Shown piece by piece: positions 1-7,024 of a stretch of DNA of 19,338 bases (positions are counted from its first letter, which is position 1; each line of letters begins with the position of its first letter). The notes beneath the pieces were generated by a model. The model was not told the DNA's origin. It saw only the letters and a program-made list of their open reading frames with translations, and did no database searches. The DNA is taken from positions 1 through 19,338 of the forward strand of contig JANNMS010000338.1 of NCBI GenBank assembly GCA_031398055.1. The letters run 5' to 3'. Made by a program: the position numbers and the translations under genes. This DNA is from M3007 sp031398055. Lineage in GTDB: Bacteria > Bacteroidota > Bacteroidia > Chitinophagales > Saprospiraceae.

Positions 1-38
1 GACCTCCAGATAGTCGCAGGTTTTTGAAAAAACGCAGC

Positions 39-1307
39 CTACCATTTTTTTAAAATTCCGAGCCGCAGCCAGCCCGCGCCCTCGTCCGATTTGTTGTGTT
101 CTGAAAATTCGCCGCGCCAGCCGGTTTCAAAATTCAACTCCAATTTTTGGGAAAATTTCCACGCCGCACCGATGCCGCCGCGCAGGTTTCCGGCTGAAAT
201 ATTTGTCTGAAAATCCTGTTTCGGCACGACGGCAGTTTCTCGCGTATTTTCATTAAAAAATTGAAAATCAACCTGTTGCGCAGTTTTCCAAACGCCCGAC
301 CAACCCAGCGAAACAAACGGATGCAATCTTTTTTTCTCCAAAAAATCGCGCCGGATGCCCAACGAAATCACCGCAGCCGATTGCCGGACTTTGATTTTAT
401 TCAAAGTAAAATCTGGTGCGGGCGGGTTCGGAACGGTCAAATTTGGAAAATCAAAATGACGGTGGCTGCCCGATTTTGTGGTTTCAAAATCCAAATCTGC
501 GGTCAATCGCCAGTGTTTTTTTAGTAAAAATTGACCGGTCAAACCGAGGGTTTTTCCAAAACCTGCGGCCATTTTTTCGTCATCTGAAAAAACAAAACCG
601 GCGGTCGCGCCGAGTGCAAAACGTGGAATTTTTACAGGTTTGATTAAATTTTCTGTTAGAAAAAATTGGGCAGTTGGCGGAGCAGTTTTTGATTTATTTA
701 AATGAAAATCAATGGGTTGGAGATTTTTGGAAGGCAAAAAAGCGATTGCCACGCGGCTCCGGTGGGCGATTTTCCCATTTTCAATTTCCCCATTTTGAAA
801 GTCATTTTGAAAAAATTTGGCAGGTTCATTTTTCAATTTTTGGCGGTCATTTTGGAAAATTCCGGCTGGTTCATTTTCTAATTTTGGGCGGTCATTTTGG
901 GAAAACCTACTCGAAAATGGGCTGGAAATACCCGCTTTTTCCTCGGGCAGATTCCTACGGAATGACAAGTTTGTAGATTTGGGATTGGTTTCTATTTTTT
1001 CGCCGCCGTTGTTGGCGTCCTCGCCAACAACTTTTTGAATTAAAATGGCCTGTTTTTCCAAGTGACTTTCAATTTTCGCCACCTTTTTTTCCAAAAAATC
1101 CACCCGGCGGTCGCTGCGCCACCAACCAAAAGTTAGAAAAATCACAGCCAAAACAGCCGCCAAACCGGGCAACCAAAACCTCAAAAAACGGGCGTGAAAA
1201 TCTTCCCGGTCAAGGTCGGTGGACAGGTTTTTCCAACCATTTTCGGATGGTTCAAAATCATGTTCGCGGCGCAGGTCGTCGCTAAAATATTTGTCAAAAT
1301 CATTCAT
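39..1307 (-). CDS. Membrane-anchored anti-sigma-like protein with C-terminal outer-membrane-barrel-like domain
   Basis: 422 aa. The N-terminus (about residues 1-44, starting MNDFDKYFSDDLRREHDFEP) is short, charged and probably cytoplasmic. It resembles the heads of Bacteroidota proteins encoded directly after ECF sigma factors. One hydrophobic helix follows (about 45-63), then a charged stretch of coiled-coil character (67-95). A Lys/Asn/Gln-rich linker contains two 15-residue repeats built on QNDRxKLxNEPA (about 132-161). From about residue 230 to the end there are alternating aromatic/polar strands, as in small outer membrane beta-barrels of the PorT/OMP_b-brl type, ending in LKKW. There is no cleavable signal peptide. 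The ATG lies inside the stop of the sigma gene (ATGA overlap), so the two are translationally coupled. Inference: the head binds or restrains the sigma factor and the C-terminal part senses the envelope. The barrel call rests on pattern only. Confidence 0.6.
   Translation of the reverse strand: MNDFDKYFSDDLRREHDFEPSENGWKNLSTDLDREDFHARFLRFWLPGLAAVLAVIFLTFGWWRSDRRVDFLEKKVAKIESHLEKQAILIQKVVGEDANNGGEKIETNPKSTNLSFRRNLPEEKAGISSPFSSRFSQNDRPKLENEPAGIFQNDRQKLKNEPAKFFQNDFQNGEIENGKIAHRSRVAIAFLPSKNLQPIDFHLNKSKTAPPTAQFFLTENLIKPVKIPRFALGATAGFVFSDDEKMAAGFGKTLGLTGQFLLKKHWRLTADLDFETTKSGSHRHFDFPNLTVPNPPAPDFTLNKIKVRQSAAVISLGIRRDFLEKKRLHPFVSLGWSGVWKTAQQVDFQFFNENTRETAVVPKQDFQTNISAGNLRGGIGAAWKFSQKLELNFETGWRGEFSEHNKSDEGAGWLRLGILKKW
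823..912 (-). repeat. Two 45-bp tandem repeats inside the linker of the anti-sigma-like gene
   Basis: Two adjacent 45-bp units (823-867 and 868-912) share the plus-strand pattern GGTTCATTTT..AATTTT.GGCGGTCATTTTGG. A decayed partial third unit lies just upstream at about 795-822. Each unit encodes 15 residues of the QNDRxKLxNEPA type. The unit length is a multiple of three, so copy number can change without breaking the frame and would only alter the length of the linker between the membrane helix and the C-terminal domain. Confidence 0.8.
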
Positions 1308-1867
1308 GTCGTGGTGGTTTTGAGGTAAAAATTTTCTGAAATTTCAATCATTTCGCGGAGTTTGAACCTGGCTTTTGCCAAATTTGAACGCACCGTGCCT
1401 TCGGCGATGCCCAACATTTCGGCCACTTCGCCGGTCGGATATTCTTCGACGACGCACAAATTGAAAGCCAATCGGTAGGCCGGGGGAAGTGCCTGCACGA
1501 GTTGCAATTTTTCTTCGTAACTCAAATTTGCAAGCGAATCGGTTTGATTTTGATGGTTTTCCGCCAGTTCGAGCAGGTCAGTTTCGGGTTGCGAGCGGCG
1601 GTATTTTCGAAAATGGTCGATGGCTGCGCGGGTGAAAATTTTTCGCAACCACGATTTGACCGCCACCGGTTCGGCCAAAGTTTTGATGTTGGAAAATGCA
1701 CGCAAAAAACCGTCGTGGCACATTTCCTCGGCTTCCGCCCGTTCGTTGGAATATCGGATGCAGATGGACATTCCGAGCGCGAAAAATTGCCGGTAAATCC
1801 GTTGTTGGCTGTGGCGGTTGCCGTTTTTACAGCCTTCGATGTGGAGTTCGAGTTCTTCCAATGTCAT
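1304..1867 (-). CDS. ECF-type RNA polymerase sigma factor (sigma-70 family)
   Basis: 187 aa, the usual length for a compact ECF sigma factor with only regions 2 and 4. Region 2 covers about residues 24-90, including a core-binding segment with EMCHDGFLRAFSNI and a DNA-facing stretch around SWLRKIFTRAAIDHFRKYRR. Region 4 covers about 122-175 with the helix-turn-helix YPTGEVAEMLGIAEGTVRSN, which would contact the -35-like element. It should direct core RNA polymerase to a small regulon. Its stop overlaps the start of the downstream membrane/barrel gene by 4 nt, so that protein is the obvious candidate anti-sigma partner. The TonB-dependent receptor gene lies 112 bp upstream on the same strand. 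A possible promoter (TTTG at 1981-1984, TAgtTTTt at 1954-1961, minus strand, 19-nt spacer) is imperfect at its last base. Confidence 0.93.
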   Translation of the reverse strand: MTLEELELHIEGCKNGNRHSQQRIYRQFFALGMSICIRYSNERAEAEEMCHDGFLRAFSNIKTLAEPVAVKSWLRKIFTRAAIDHFRKYRRSQPETDLLELAENHQNQTDSLANLSYEEKLQLVQALPPAYRLAFNLCVVEEYPTGEVAEMLGIAEGTVRSNLAKARFKLREMIEISENFYLKTTTT

Positions 1868-1979
1868 TTGTGGAAGAAGGTCGCAGAATTTGGGAAGGTT
1901 GCAGCCTGGTCGGAAGAATATTTTTTGCGTTTTTTTCTGAACGCATCTGAGTGAAAAACTACAAATTCAGATGCTTTGC

Positions 1980-3872
1980 TCAAAATGACATCCGAAAATC
2001 CACCCGCCACGACCTCGGCGGCATCGGTCGAAAAGCAATCATCTCGTAATTTTTATTAAAAAAATTAAAAATTCCCGCTCGAAAAACCAACCCCGGCACG
2101 AACGGCACGCGCTGCGAAACCGAAAAATCGGCCACCGCAAAACCCGGCAAATCGTAATCTGAATTATTCGTCGGGTCGGTGTGCCGCTGCGAATTGAGGC
2201 GTTGCGAAAAACGCAGCCCGCCCGTCGGCCACGAAAAATCCAGCGACCCGGCCAACTGTTTTTTTGGCAAATATTCCAACTGTTTTCCCACCTGTTTTGG
2301 CTCGGCAACATCTTGTCGAGTGGCCAAAATGAAGGCATATTCGCCGGAGATTTTGAGTTGAAACTTTTTCGAAAAATGCCTCGCCCAACGCAAACTCACC
2401 TCGCCGCCGCGACTCCAAACCGACAACAAATTTTCAGGCCGAAACAAGCCGTCCGCGCCTGGTCGCCATTTTATCCAATCTTTCGTAAACGTTTGAAAAT
2501 GTGTGAGTTCCGCCGAAAAACCGCTCGCGCCGAAAGGTTTTTTCATTAAATTTTTTGCAAAAAAAACAAGCCCGATTTCACTGCTCCAACCTGATTCGGG
2601 GCGCAAATTCGGGTTGCCGAGCGTCGGCCAAAACAGGTCGTTGAACGTGGGCAAATTGAAATTTCGGGCGACCGAAAATTTACCCAAAATGTTCTTTCCA
2701 ATTCCATTTTCCAGCCCGCCAGAAAACGTGAACGGAACCAATTTTTCATCCACCATTTCCTGCCGCGCAGCCAATGAAATCACCCTGCCGCGAGACCCTT
2801 TTTTTCGCCACGCCGACCAAATTGCCGCCCGCTTTCTGTTTTTGTTTTCAGCCAAATCAGGCAATTTCGCCACGTCGCGGCGGGCGTGCAGGCCAAAATT
2901 GATTGCCCCAAATTTTTTAAAATCTCGTTGAAATTCTGTTTCGGCAGAAGTTTGAAAAGCAGTACTGCTGGCGTTTTCCTCGGTTTCGCTTTCAAAAAAA
3001 ATATGTTCGCGGCCAGCAAAAACGCGGGTTTTTGAAAGCCAGTTTTTTGAAAATGAAACTGCCCAAACCAACGCAAGTCGTTGAAAATCATCCAGTTGAT
3101 GTGCAAAATTATTGGCTGAGGTGCGCGATGGTGGAATTTGCCGGTCAGATTTTTGGTGCCAAAAAAAGGCCTCGACCGACTGTTTTTCGGAAATGAAAAA
3201 TTTAAGTTCTGGCAGCACTCCCCACGATTTTGACTTTGCATTTTCCAAAACCGGGCTGCCGCTCGACGTGCCGCCGCGAACCGGGTAATTGTTTTCCGCG
3301 CCCGCAGCCCACGCCCGCAGCCCGACGGCGAATTTTTTGTTTTTAAAAGAAAAATGTCCCGCCCCGTTTTGCTCGTTCCAACTGCCCAAACCTGCGGAAA
3401 AATTGCCGTGAAAACCATCGCGCCGCGCCGTTTTTGTACCGATTTCGAGCGTCCCGCCGAGCGCGCCGGAACCCGAAATTGCGACGGGCGCGCCGGGTCG
3501 CAACGTGATTTCGTCGGCAGCCGCGAGTCCCAGCAAATTGAGGTCAGCCAGCCCGTTCATGCTGCTTCGGAGGTCAAAACCATTCCACAAAATGGCGGTT
3601 TGGTGTGCGCCCGCGCCGCGAACGGAAAGTGTGGTGAGTGCCGCCGCGCCGTAGGATTTTAGATAAATCGGGAAATTTTGAGCCAAAATCTGGGTCATCG
3701 AACCGCCCGGCTGGCTGGCAAAAGTGGTGGAATCGAGGGTCGTGTTTTTTTGTCCGGCGGCGAAAAATTGGGTGCGCGTTTCTGAAATGATGGCCATCGG
3801 CAGGGTGTCCGAAATTTGGGCGGGGAGGTTTTTGGAAATGAAAAGGAGGGCGAAAAAGGTGTGTTTTTTCAT
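1980..3872 (-). CDS. TonB-dependent outer membrane receptor (BtuB-like architecture)
   Basis: 630 aa. An N-terminal signal peptide (MKKHTFFALLFISKNLPAQ) is followed by a plug domain at about residues 50-150. The plug carries the family hallmarks TLSVRGAGAHQTAILWNGF and a D-E-I-T-L-R-P-G-A segment before SGALGGTLEIGT. The remaining about 470 residues are beta-barrel repeats ending in the C-terminal Phe of FRMSF, as expected for BAM-dependent insertion. At 630 aa without a carboxypeptidase-like N-terminal extension, it matches the short BtuB/CirA type rather than SusC. The substrate is unknown. No cobalamin riboswitch fits in the 103-bp leader, which is dominated by a 30-bp inverted repeat, so a B12 role is not supported by regulation. 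The gene lies downstream of TIGR02757 and upstream of the ECF sigma gene on the same strand. Confidence 0.9.
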   Translation of the reverse strand: MKKHTFFALLFISKNLPAQISDTLPMAIISETRTQFFAAGQKNTTLDSTTFASQPGGSMTQILAQNFPIYLKSYGAAALTTLSVRGAGAHQTAILWNGFDLRSSMNGLADLNLLGLAAADEITLRPGAPVAISGSGALGGTLEIGTKTARRDGFHGNFSAGLGSWNEQNGAGHFSFKNKKFAVGLRAWAAGAENNYPVRGGTSSGSPVLENAKSKSWGVLPELKFFISEKQSVEAFFWHQKSDRQIPPSRTSANNFAHQLDDFQRLALVWAVSFSKNWLSKTRVFAGREHIFFESETEENASSTAFQTSAETEFQRDFKKFGAINFGLHARRDVAKLPDLAENKNRKRAAIWSAWRKKGSRGRVISLAARQEMVDEKLVPFTFSGGLENGIGKNILGKFSVARNFNLPTFNDLFWPTLGNPNLRPESGWSSEIGLVFFAKNLMKKPFGASGFSAELTHFQTFTKDWIKWRPGADGLFRPENLLSVWSRGGEVSLRWARHFSKKFQLKISGEYAFILATRQDVAEPKQVGKQLEYLPKKQLAGSLDFSWPTGGLRFSQRLNSQRHTDPTNNSDYDLPGFAVADFSVSQRVPFVPGLVFRAGIFNFFNKNYEMIAFRPMPPRSWRVDFRMSF

Positions 3873-3891
3873 ATTTTAAATGACATTTGGT

Positions 3892-3967
3892 AACCCACAA
3901 AGGCACATAAGACAACATAAGACTTTGAAAACCAATTTCTTATGTTTTCTTATGTGCCTTTGTGGTT
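3892..3967. repeat. Long inverted repeat (30-bp stem) upstream of the TonB receptor gene
   Basis: The left arm, 3892-3922, begins AACCCACAAAGGCACATAAG. The right arm, 3938-3967, ends CTTATGTGCCTTTGTGGTT. The arms match over about 30 bp with one extra C on the left and one C/A difference, around a 15-nt loop. It lies wholly between the TIGR02757 stop and the receptor start. It is too long and lacks the T-run of a simple terminator; it looks like a dispersed palindromic intergenic element, though it would fold in the receptor mRNA leader. A CACAAAG-like fragment also occurs at 4834-4845. Confidence 0.85.
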
Positions 3968-3975
3968 CCAAACAA

Positions 3976-4752
3976 TTAAATGGTTTTTTCAGAAATCGAA
4001 ATTCCGAAAAGTGCAAAATCATATTTCACCGGGTCATCGACATCGAATTCGCGGAGGCGGGCGGTCAATTCGAGCGCGGCCTTCCAATCTGGTTTCGGGC
4101 GTTCCAAAAGTTGCAGCCGCCGGGCCACCCGTTCGACGTGAACATCCAACGGAATGATGAGTTGCGCGGGCGAAATTTTCTCCCAAATCCCAAAATCCAC
4201 GCCGCCCAAATCTCGCCGAACCATCCAGCGCAAAAACATATTCAATCGTTTGCAAGCCGAGCCGCGAGCGGGGGTTGGGATATGTTTTCGGGTGCGGTCG
4301 GGGGCAAACGGGTGGTCGAAAAAATCATGGTGAAAACCGCGCAACGCATTTTCCACCGTCAAATCTGTGGGTAAAATGTGGCGCGAAAATGCGGTTTCGA
4401 GGCTTTCATTTTTGGAAAAATAATTTTGAAAAAATTCCAAAAACCAGAGCGTGTCGGTGGCCTGAAAAGTACGGTGTTTGAAATCGAGGAAGCGTTTTCG
4501 GTCGGATTCTTGGTGGTTTTTGATGAAATCGTGGGGCGCGTTGTCCATCAAATCTGCGAGCAAATTTGCGTTTTGAAGGATGGTTTTTCGTTGTCCCCAA
4601 GCCAAAATGGCGGCCCAAAAACCGATGATTTCGCGGTCTTGTTTTTTCAAAAAACGGTGCGGCACGGCAATCGGGTCGGCGGCGATAAATTCTGGGCAGT
4701 TGAAATTTATCACTGCTGCATCCAGCAAATTTTTGGTTTGTTCGAATGACAT
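3976..4752 (-). CDS. TIGR02757 (DUF2400) family protein
   Basis: 258 aa, the normal length for this Bacteroidota-rich family. Strongly diagnostic segments are FIAADPIAVPHRF near the N-terminus, EIIGFWAAILAWGQRKTI, the central CKRLNMFLRWMVRRD, GGVDFGIWEKISPAQLIIPL followed by DVHVERVARRLQLL, and DPVKYDFALFG at the C-terminus. The family is predicted to be helical and is distantly related to HhH-GPD DNA glycosylases (the IPLDVH region resembles the region preceding the catalytic Asp). The biochemical role is not established. The start is an ATG at 4752. A nested palindrome (4771-4829) lies just upstream. The gene reads in the same direction as the receptor gene that follows it, separated by the 30-bp inverted repeat. 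Confidence 0.93.
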   Translation of the reverse strand: MSFEQTKNLLDAAVINFNCPEFIAADPIAVPHRFLKKQDREIIGFWAAILAWGQRKTILQNANLLADLMDNAPHDFIKNHQESDRKRFLDFKHRTFQATDTLWFLEFFQNYFSKNESLETAFSRHILPTDLTVENALRGFHHDFFDHPFAPDRTRKHIPTPARGSACKRLNMFLRWMVRRDLGGVDFGIWEKISPAQLIIPLDVHVERVARRLQLLERPKPDWKAALELTARLREFDVDDPVKYDFALFGISISEKTI

Positions 4753-4770
4753 TTGTGCAAATTTTTGAAT

Positions 4771-4829
4771 GGAGGTCGAAATTTATTTCGACCATTTTCT
4801 GCGCGAGGTCGAAATAAATTTCGACCTCC
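4771..4829. repeat. Perfect 23-bp inverted repeat whose arms are themselves palindromic
   Basis: GGAGGTCGAAATTTATTTCGACC (4771-4793, in two parts GGAGGTCGAAAT and TTATTTCGACC) is repeated exactly as its reverse complement at 4807-4829, with a 13-nt loop. Each arm also contains GGTCGAAAT-TT-ATTTCGACC, so the 9-mer GGTCGAAAT occurs four times in alternating orientation. It sits between the divergent starts of TIGR02757 (minus) and the GNAT gene (plus). It could be a REP-like mobile palindromic unit or a double operator. The divergent location argues against a terminator. Confidence 0.85.
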
Positions 4830-4859
4830 AATGCCACAAAGACACAAAAAAAAGAAACG

Positions 4860-5381
4860 ATGGCTTTTAATTTTTCACCTTTTCCAATTTTAACGACCCC
4901 GCGCCTCGAACTTCGAGCCGTGGAAATGGAGGATGCACCGGAGATTTTTTTTCACCGTTCCGACGAAAGAATGAACGAATTTATCGACAGGGAACCGGCG
5001 AAAACTTTGGACGACGCGCAGGTTTGGATTGAAATGATTCAAACCAATATTGACAAAAACGAGTCGATTAATTGGGGAATTACTTTAAAAAACGAGCCGA
5101 AATTGATCGGCACGATTTGCCTCTGGAATTTGGATTTGGAAAAAAAGGAAGGTGAAATTGGCTACGGTTTGCACCTCGATTTTTGGGGGCGCGGATTGAT
5201 GAACGAGGCGGTTTTGGAAGTGATTCGGTTTGGTTTTGACGAAATGAAACTCGAAAAAATCGCGGCCGGTGTGAAAAATGGCAACCAAAAATCCATCAAA
5301 CTTTTGGAGCGGTGCGGGTTTGAATTGGAAGGAGAAGATGGCGATTATCTGATTTTTCAACTCAAAAATCCCAGTAAATAA
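4860..5381 (+). CDS. GNAT family N-acetyltransferase (RimJ/RimL-like)
   Basis: 173 aa, a single GNAT domain. The N-terminal PILTTPRLELRAVEMEDAPE is the typical RimJ/RimL opening (beta1-alpha1). The acetyl-CoA-binding motif A lies around residues 98-120: GEIGYGLHLDFWGRGLMNEA, with WGRGLM as the pyrophosphate-binding loop. Motif B, around NQKSIKLLERCGFELEGE, is the usual N-x-x-S-x-x-L-x-x-x-G-F ending. It transfers acetyl from acetyl-CoA to an amine, perhaps a protein N-terminus or small molecule; the acceptor cannot be told from sequence. It is followed 32 nt later by the ABC permease gene on the same strand, but nothing links the two functionally. Confidence 0.92.
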   Translation: MAFNFSPFPILTTPRLELRAVEMEDAPEIFFHRSDERMNEFIDREPAKTLDDAQVWIEMIQTNIDKNESINWGITLKNEPKLIGTICLWNLDLEKKEGEIGYGLHLDFWGRGLMNEAVLEVIRFGFDEMKLEKIAAGVKNGNQKSIKLLERCGFELEGEDGDYLIFQLKNPSK

Positions 5382-5413
5382 CCCAATATCACCATATCAA
5401 ATATCTCAAAATC

Positions 5414-6529
5414 ATGCTTCGAGCCTTGCTCCGCAAAGAATTTCGGCAAATTTTCCGCAATCCGGCCATCATTCGGATGATGTTGCTTGCGCCGATCATG
5501 CAATTGATTTTGATTCCGTTGGCCGCCGATTTTGAGGTAAAAAACATCAATTTGGCCGTCGTTGACCACGATCATTCGAGTTATTCAGCTCGGATTGCCG
5601 ATCGTTTGACGGCGTCCGGTTATTTTCGGATGGTTTTGCATACTTCCGACGAGGCGGCTGGGCAAGCGGCTTTGGACAAGGGCGATGCGGACATGGTCAT
5701 CGAAATTCCGAACCGTTTTGAAAAAGATTTGGTGCGGGAAGACGAGGCATCGCTCCATTTTAAAGCGGACGCAGTGAACGGCGTGAAAGCGGGGATGGCG
5801 ATGAATTACGCCGGGCAAATTATCGGGCAGGTGAACAACGAAATCCGCGAGGATTTTATCCAAATGCCGCGTTTTTCGCCGGTGCCGATGATTTCGATTG
5901 GCAGCCGTTTTTGGTACAATCCCGATTTTAATTACCGTCATTTTATGGCTCCGGGCATCCTCGCGCTGCTTTTGACAATGGTCGGTTCGATGATGTGCGC
6001 CTTAAATATCGTCCGCGAACGTGAAATCGGGACGCTCGAACAAATGAACGTGACGCCGGTCAAAAGTTCGCAGTTTCTGCTCGCGAAACTGATCCCGTTT
6101 TGGGTCATCGGTTTGATTTCCTTGACGATTGGTCTGACGGTTTGCTATTTCGTTTTTGGGATTTGGTCGAAAGGGAGTTATCTGACAATTTATCTTTTTG
6201 CAGCACTTTATCTGGTCGCTGCACTCGGAATCGGGCAATTGATTGCTGCTTTTTCGGATACGCAGCAGCAAGCGACGCTTTTGGCTTTCTTTTTTATGAT
6301 GATGTTTGTGCTGCTTTCGGGACTTTACACGCCCATCGAAAGTATGCCGGATTGGGCAAAAACGCTGGCGTGGCTCAACCCTGTTTCGCATTTTGTGGAT
6401 GTGATGCGCAGTGTGGTTTTAAAAGGGAGCAGCATCGCGGATTTGAGCCACCGATTTTGGGCGATTGCGGGTTTTGGGGTGGTTTTCAATGGGTTGGCGG
6501 TTTTGCTTTATCGGAAAAGGACGGATTGA
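5414..6529 (+). CDS. ABC-2 type transporter permease (YhhJ/YbhR-like)
   Basis: 371 aa. Cytoplasmic amphipathic start LRALLRKEFRQIFRNPAII, TM1 at about residues 22-36, then an extracytoplasmic domain of about 140 residues containing AVVDHDHSSYSARIADRL. Five further hydrophobic segments follow from about residue 176, including the conserved FMAPGILALLLTMVG and NIVREREIGTLEQMNVTPV coupling region, and LSGLYTPIESMPDW before LNPVSHFVDVMR. This is the full ABC2_membrane_3 layout of drug or lipid exporters. Such permeases usually sit beside an ATPase (YbhF type) and a second permease. Neither is present here, so the partner must be encoded elsewhere. The 304 bp that follow contain no gene. Confidence 0.92.
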   Translation: MLRALLRKEFRQIFRNPAIIRMMLLAPIMQLILIPLAADFEVKNINLAVVDHDHSSYSARIADRLTASGYFRMVLHTSDEAAGQAALDKGDADMVIEIPNRFEKDLVREDEASLHFKADAVNGVKAGMAMNYAGQIIGQVNNEIREDFIQMPRFSPVPMISIGSRFWYNPDFNYRHFMAPGILALLLTMVGSMMCALNIVREREIGTLEQMNVTPVKSSQFLLAKLIPFWVIGLISLTIGLTVCYFVFGIWSKGSYLTIYLFAALYLVAALGIGQLIAAFSDTQQQATLLAFFFMMMFVLLSGLYTPIESMPDWAKTLAWLNPVSHFVDVMRSVVLKGSSIADLSHRFWAIAGFGVVFNGLAVLLYRKRTD

Positions 6530-6833
6530 GCACAGTGTAAAATATGTGCATTTAGGTTGATAAAATGTTGATTTATAAACCATTATCAACTTTATAAACC
6601 TAAATAAATTTGTTGGTGAGAAAACCGGAAACCTACGTTGGAGCAAAAAAGCGTGGCTTCATCATTTTGCAAGTTCAATTTTGATACGCTGCAAAGATTT
6701 ATGGTAAGAAATTGGTGGGCGAAAAAATTTAGTTTCGAGTGGTTTTGTTTAGGTTAGTTTGGTGCTTTATTCATGCCTAAATCATTGATAATCAGCAAAA
6801 TAAAACTAAGCCAAACTAACCGTAAACAACTTT
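6530..6833. other. Gene-free 304-bp spacer with two hairpins
   Basis: No credible ORF. Hairpin A (6551-6604): TTTAGGTTGATAA pairs with TTATCAAC plus AACCTAAA, with a bulge of about 6 nt. Hairpin B (6745-6827): TGTTTA-GGTTAGTTTGG pairs with CCAAACTAACC-G-TAAACA, a 17-bp stem with one bulged base and a loop of about 48 nt. Both arms start with the same TTTAGGTT string. Hairpin A follows the permease stop by about 20 nt and could end that transcript, but it lacks a T-run. Confidence 0.6.
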
Positions 6834-6923
6834 TGGCGGAGAGATAGGGATTCGAACCCTAGGTACCCTCGCGAGTACACTTGATTTCGAGTCAAGCCCG
6901 TTCGACCACTCCGGCATCTCTCC
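6834..6923 (-). tRNA. tRNA-Ser (anticodon CGA), CCA encoded
   Basis: On the minus strand it begins GGAGAGATGCCGGAGTGGTC and ends ATCTCTCC-G-CCA. Acceptor stem GGAGAGA/TCTCTCC; anticodon stem-loop CTTGA-CTCGAAA-TCAAG gives anticodon CGA (reads UCG). There is a long class II variable arm (TGTACTCGCGAGGGTACC) and T-arm TAGGGTTCGAATCCCTA. G73 is the serine discriminator, and the CCA is encoded (6834-6836). Confidence 0.96.
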
Positions 6924-6928
6924 TGGTC

Positions 6929-7017
6929 TGGTTGATTGGTTGGTTGTTAGTTGGTGAGGAATTGATTATTGGGTTTTGCTTAATCCAATAACCAAATTTC
7001 CAATAACCAATCAACCA
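6929..7017. repeat. Inverted repeat in the spacer between the two tRNA-Ser genes
   Basis: TGGTTGATTGGTT (6929-6941) is the exact reverse complement of AACCAATCAACCA (7005-7017). Inside lies a direct duplication CCAATAACCAA (6985-6995 and 7000-7010, period 15) that can also pair with ATTGATTATTGG at 6961-6972. The whole 100-bp spacer is built from TTGG/CCAA words and could fold into a long interrupted hairpin. No T-run, no ORF. Confidence 0.75.
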
Positions 7018-7024
7018 AAATCAG

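Noticed and set aside
1..38. GACCTCC at the very start as the end of another copy of the 4771-4829 palindrome
   Set aside because: Only seven bases match and the partner arm would be outside the window, so it cannot be supported.
1943..1974. Hairpin GCATCTGA / TCAGATGC between the receptor and sigma genes as a terminator
   Set aside because: 8-bp stem with a 16-nt loop and no T-run on the minus strand; too weak.
3873..3975. Cobalamin or other riboswitch ahead of the TonB receptor
   Set aside because: The gap is only 103 bp and is filled by the inverted repeat; no conserved riboswitch motif seen.
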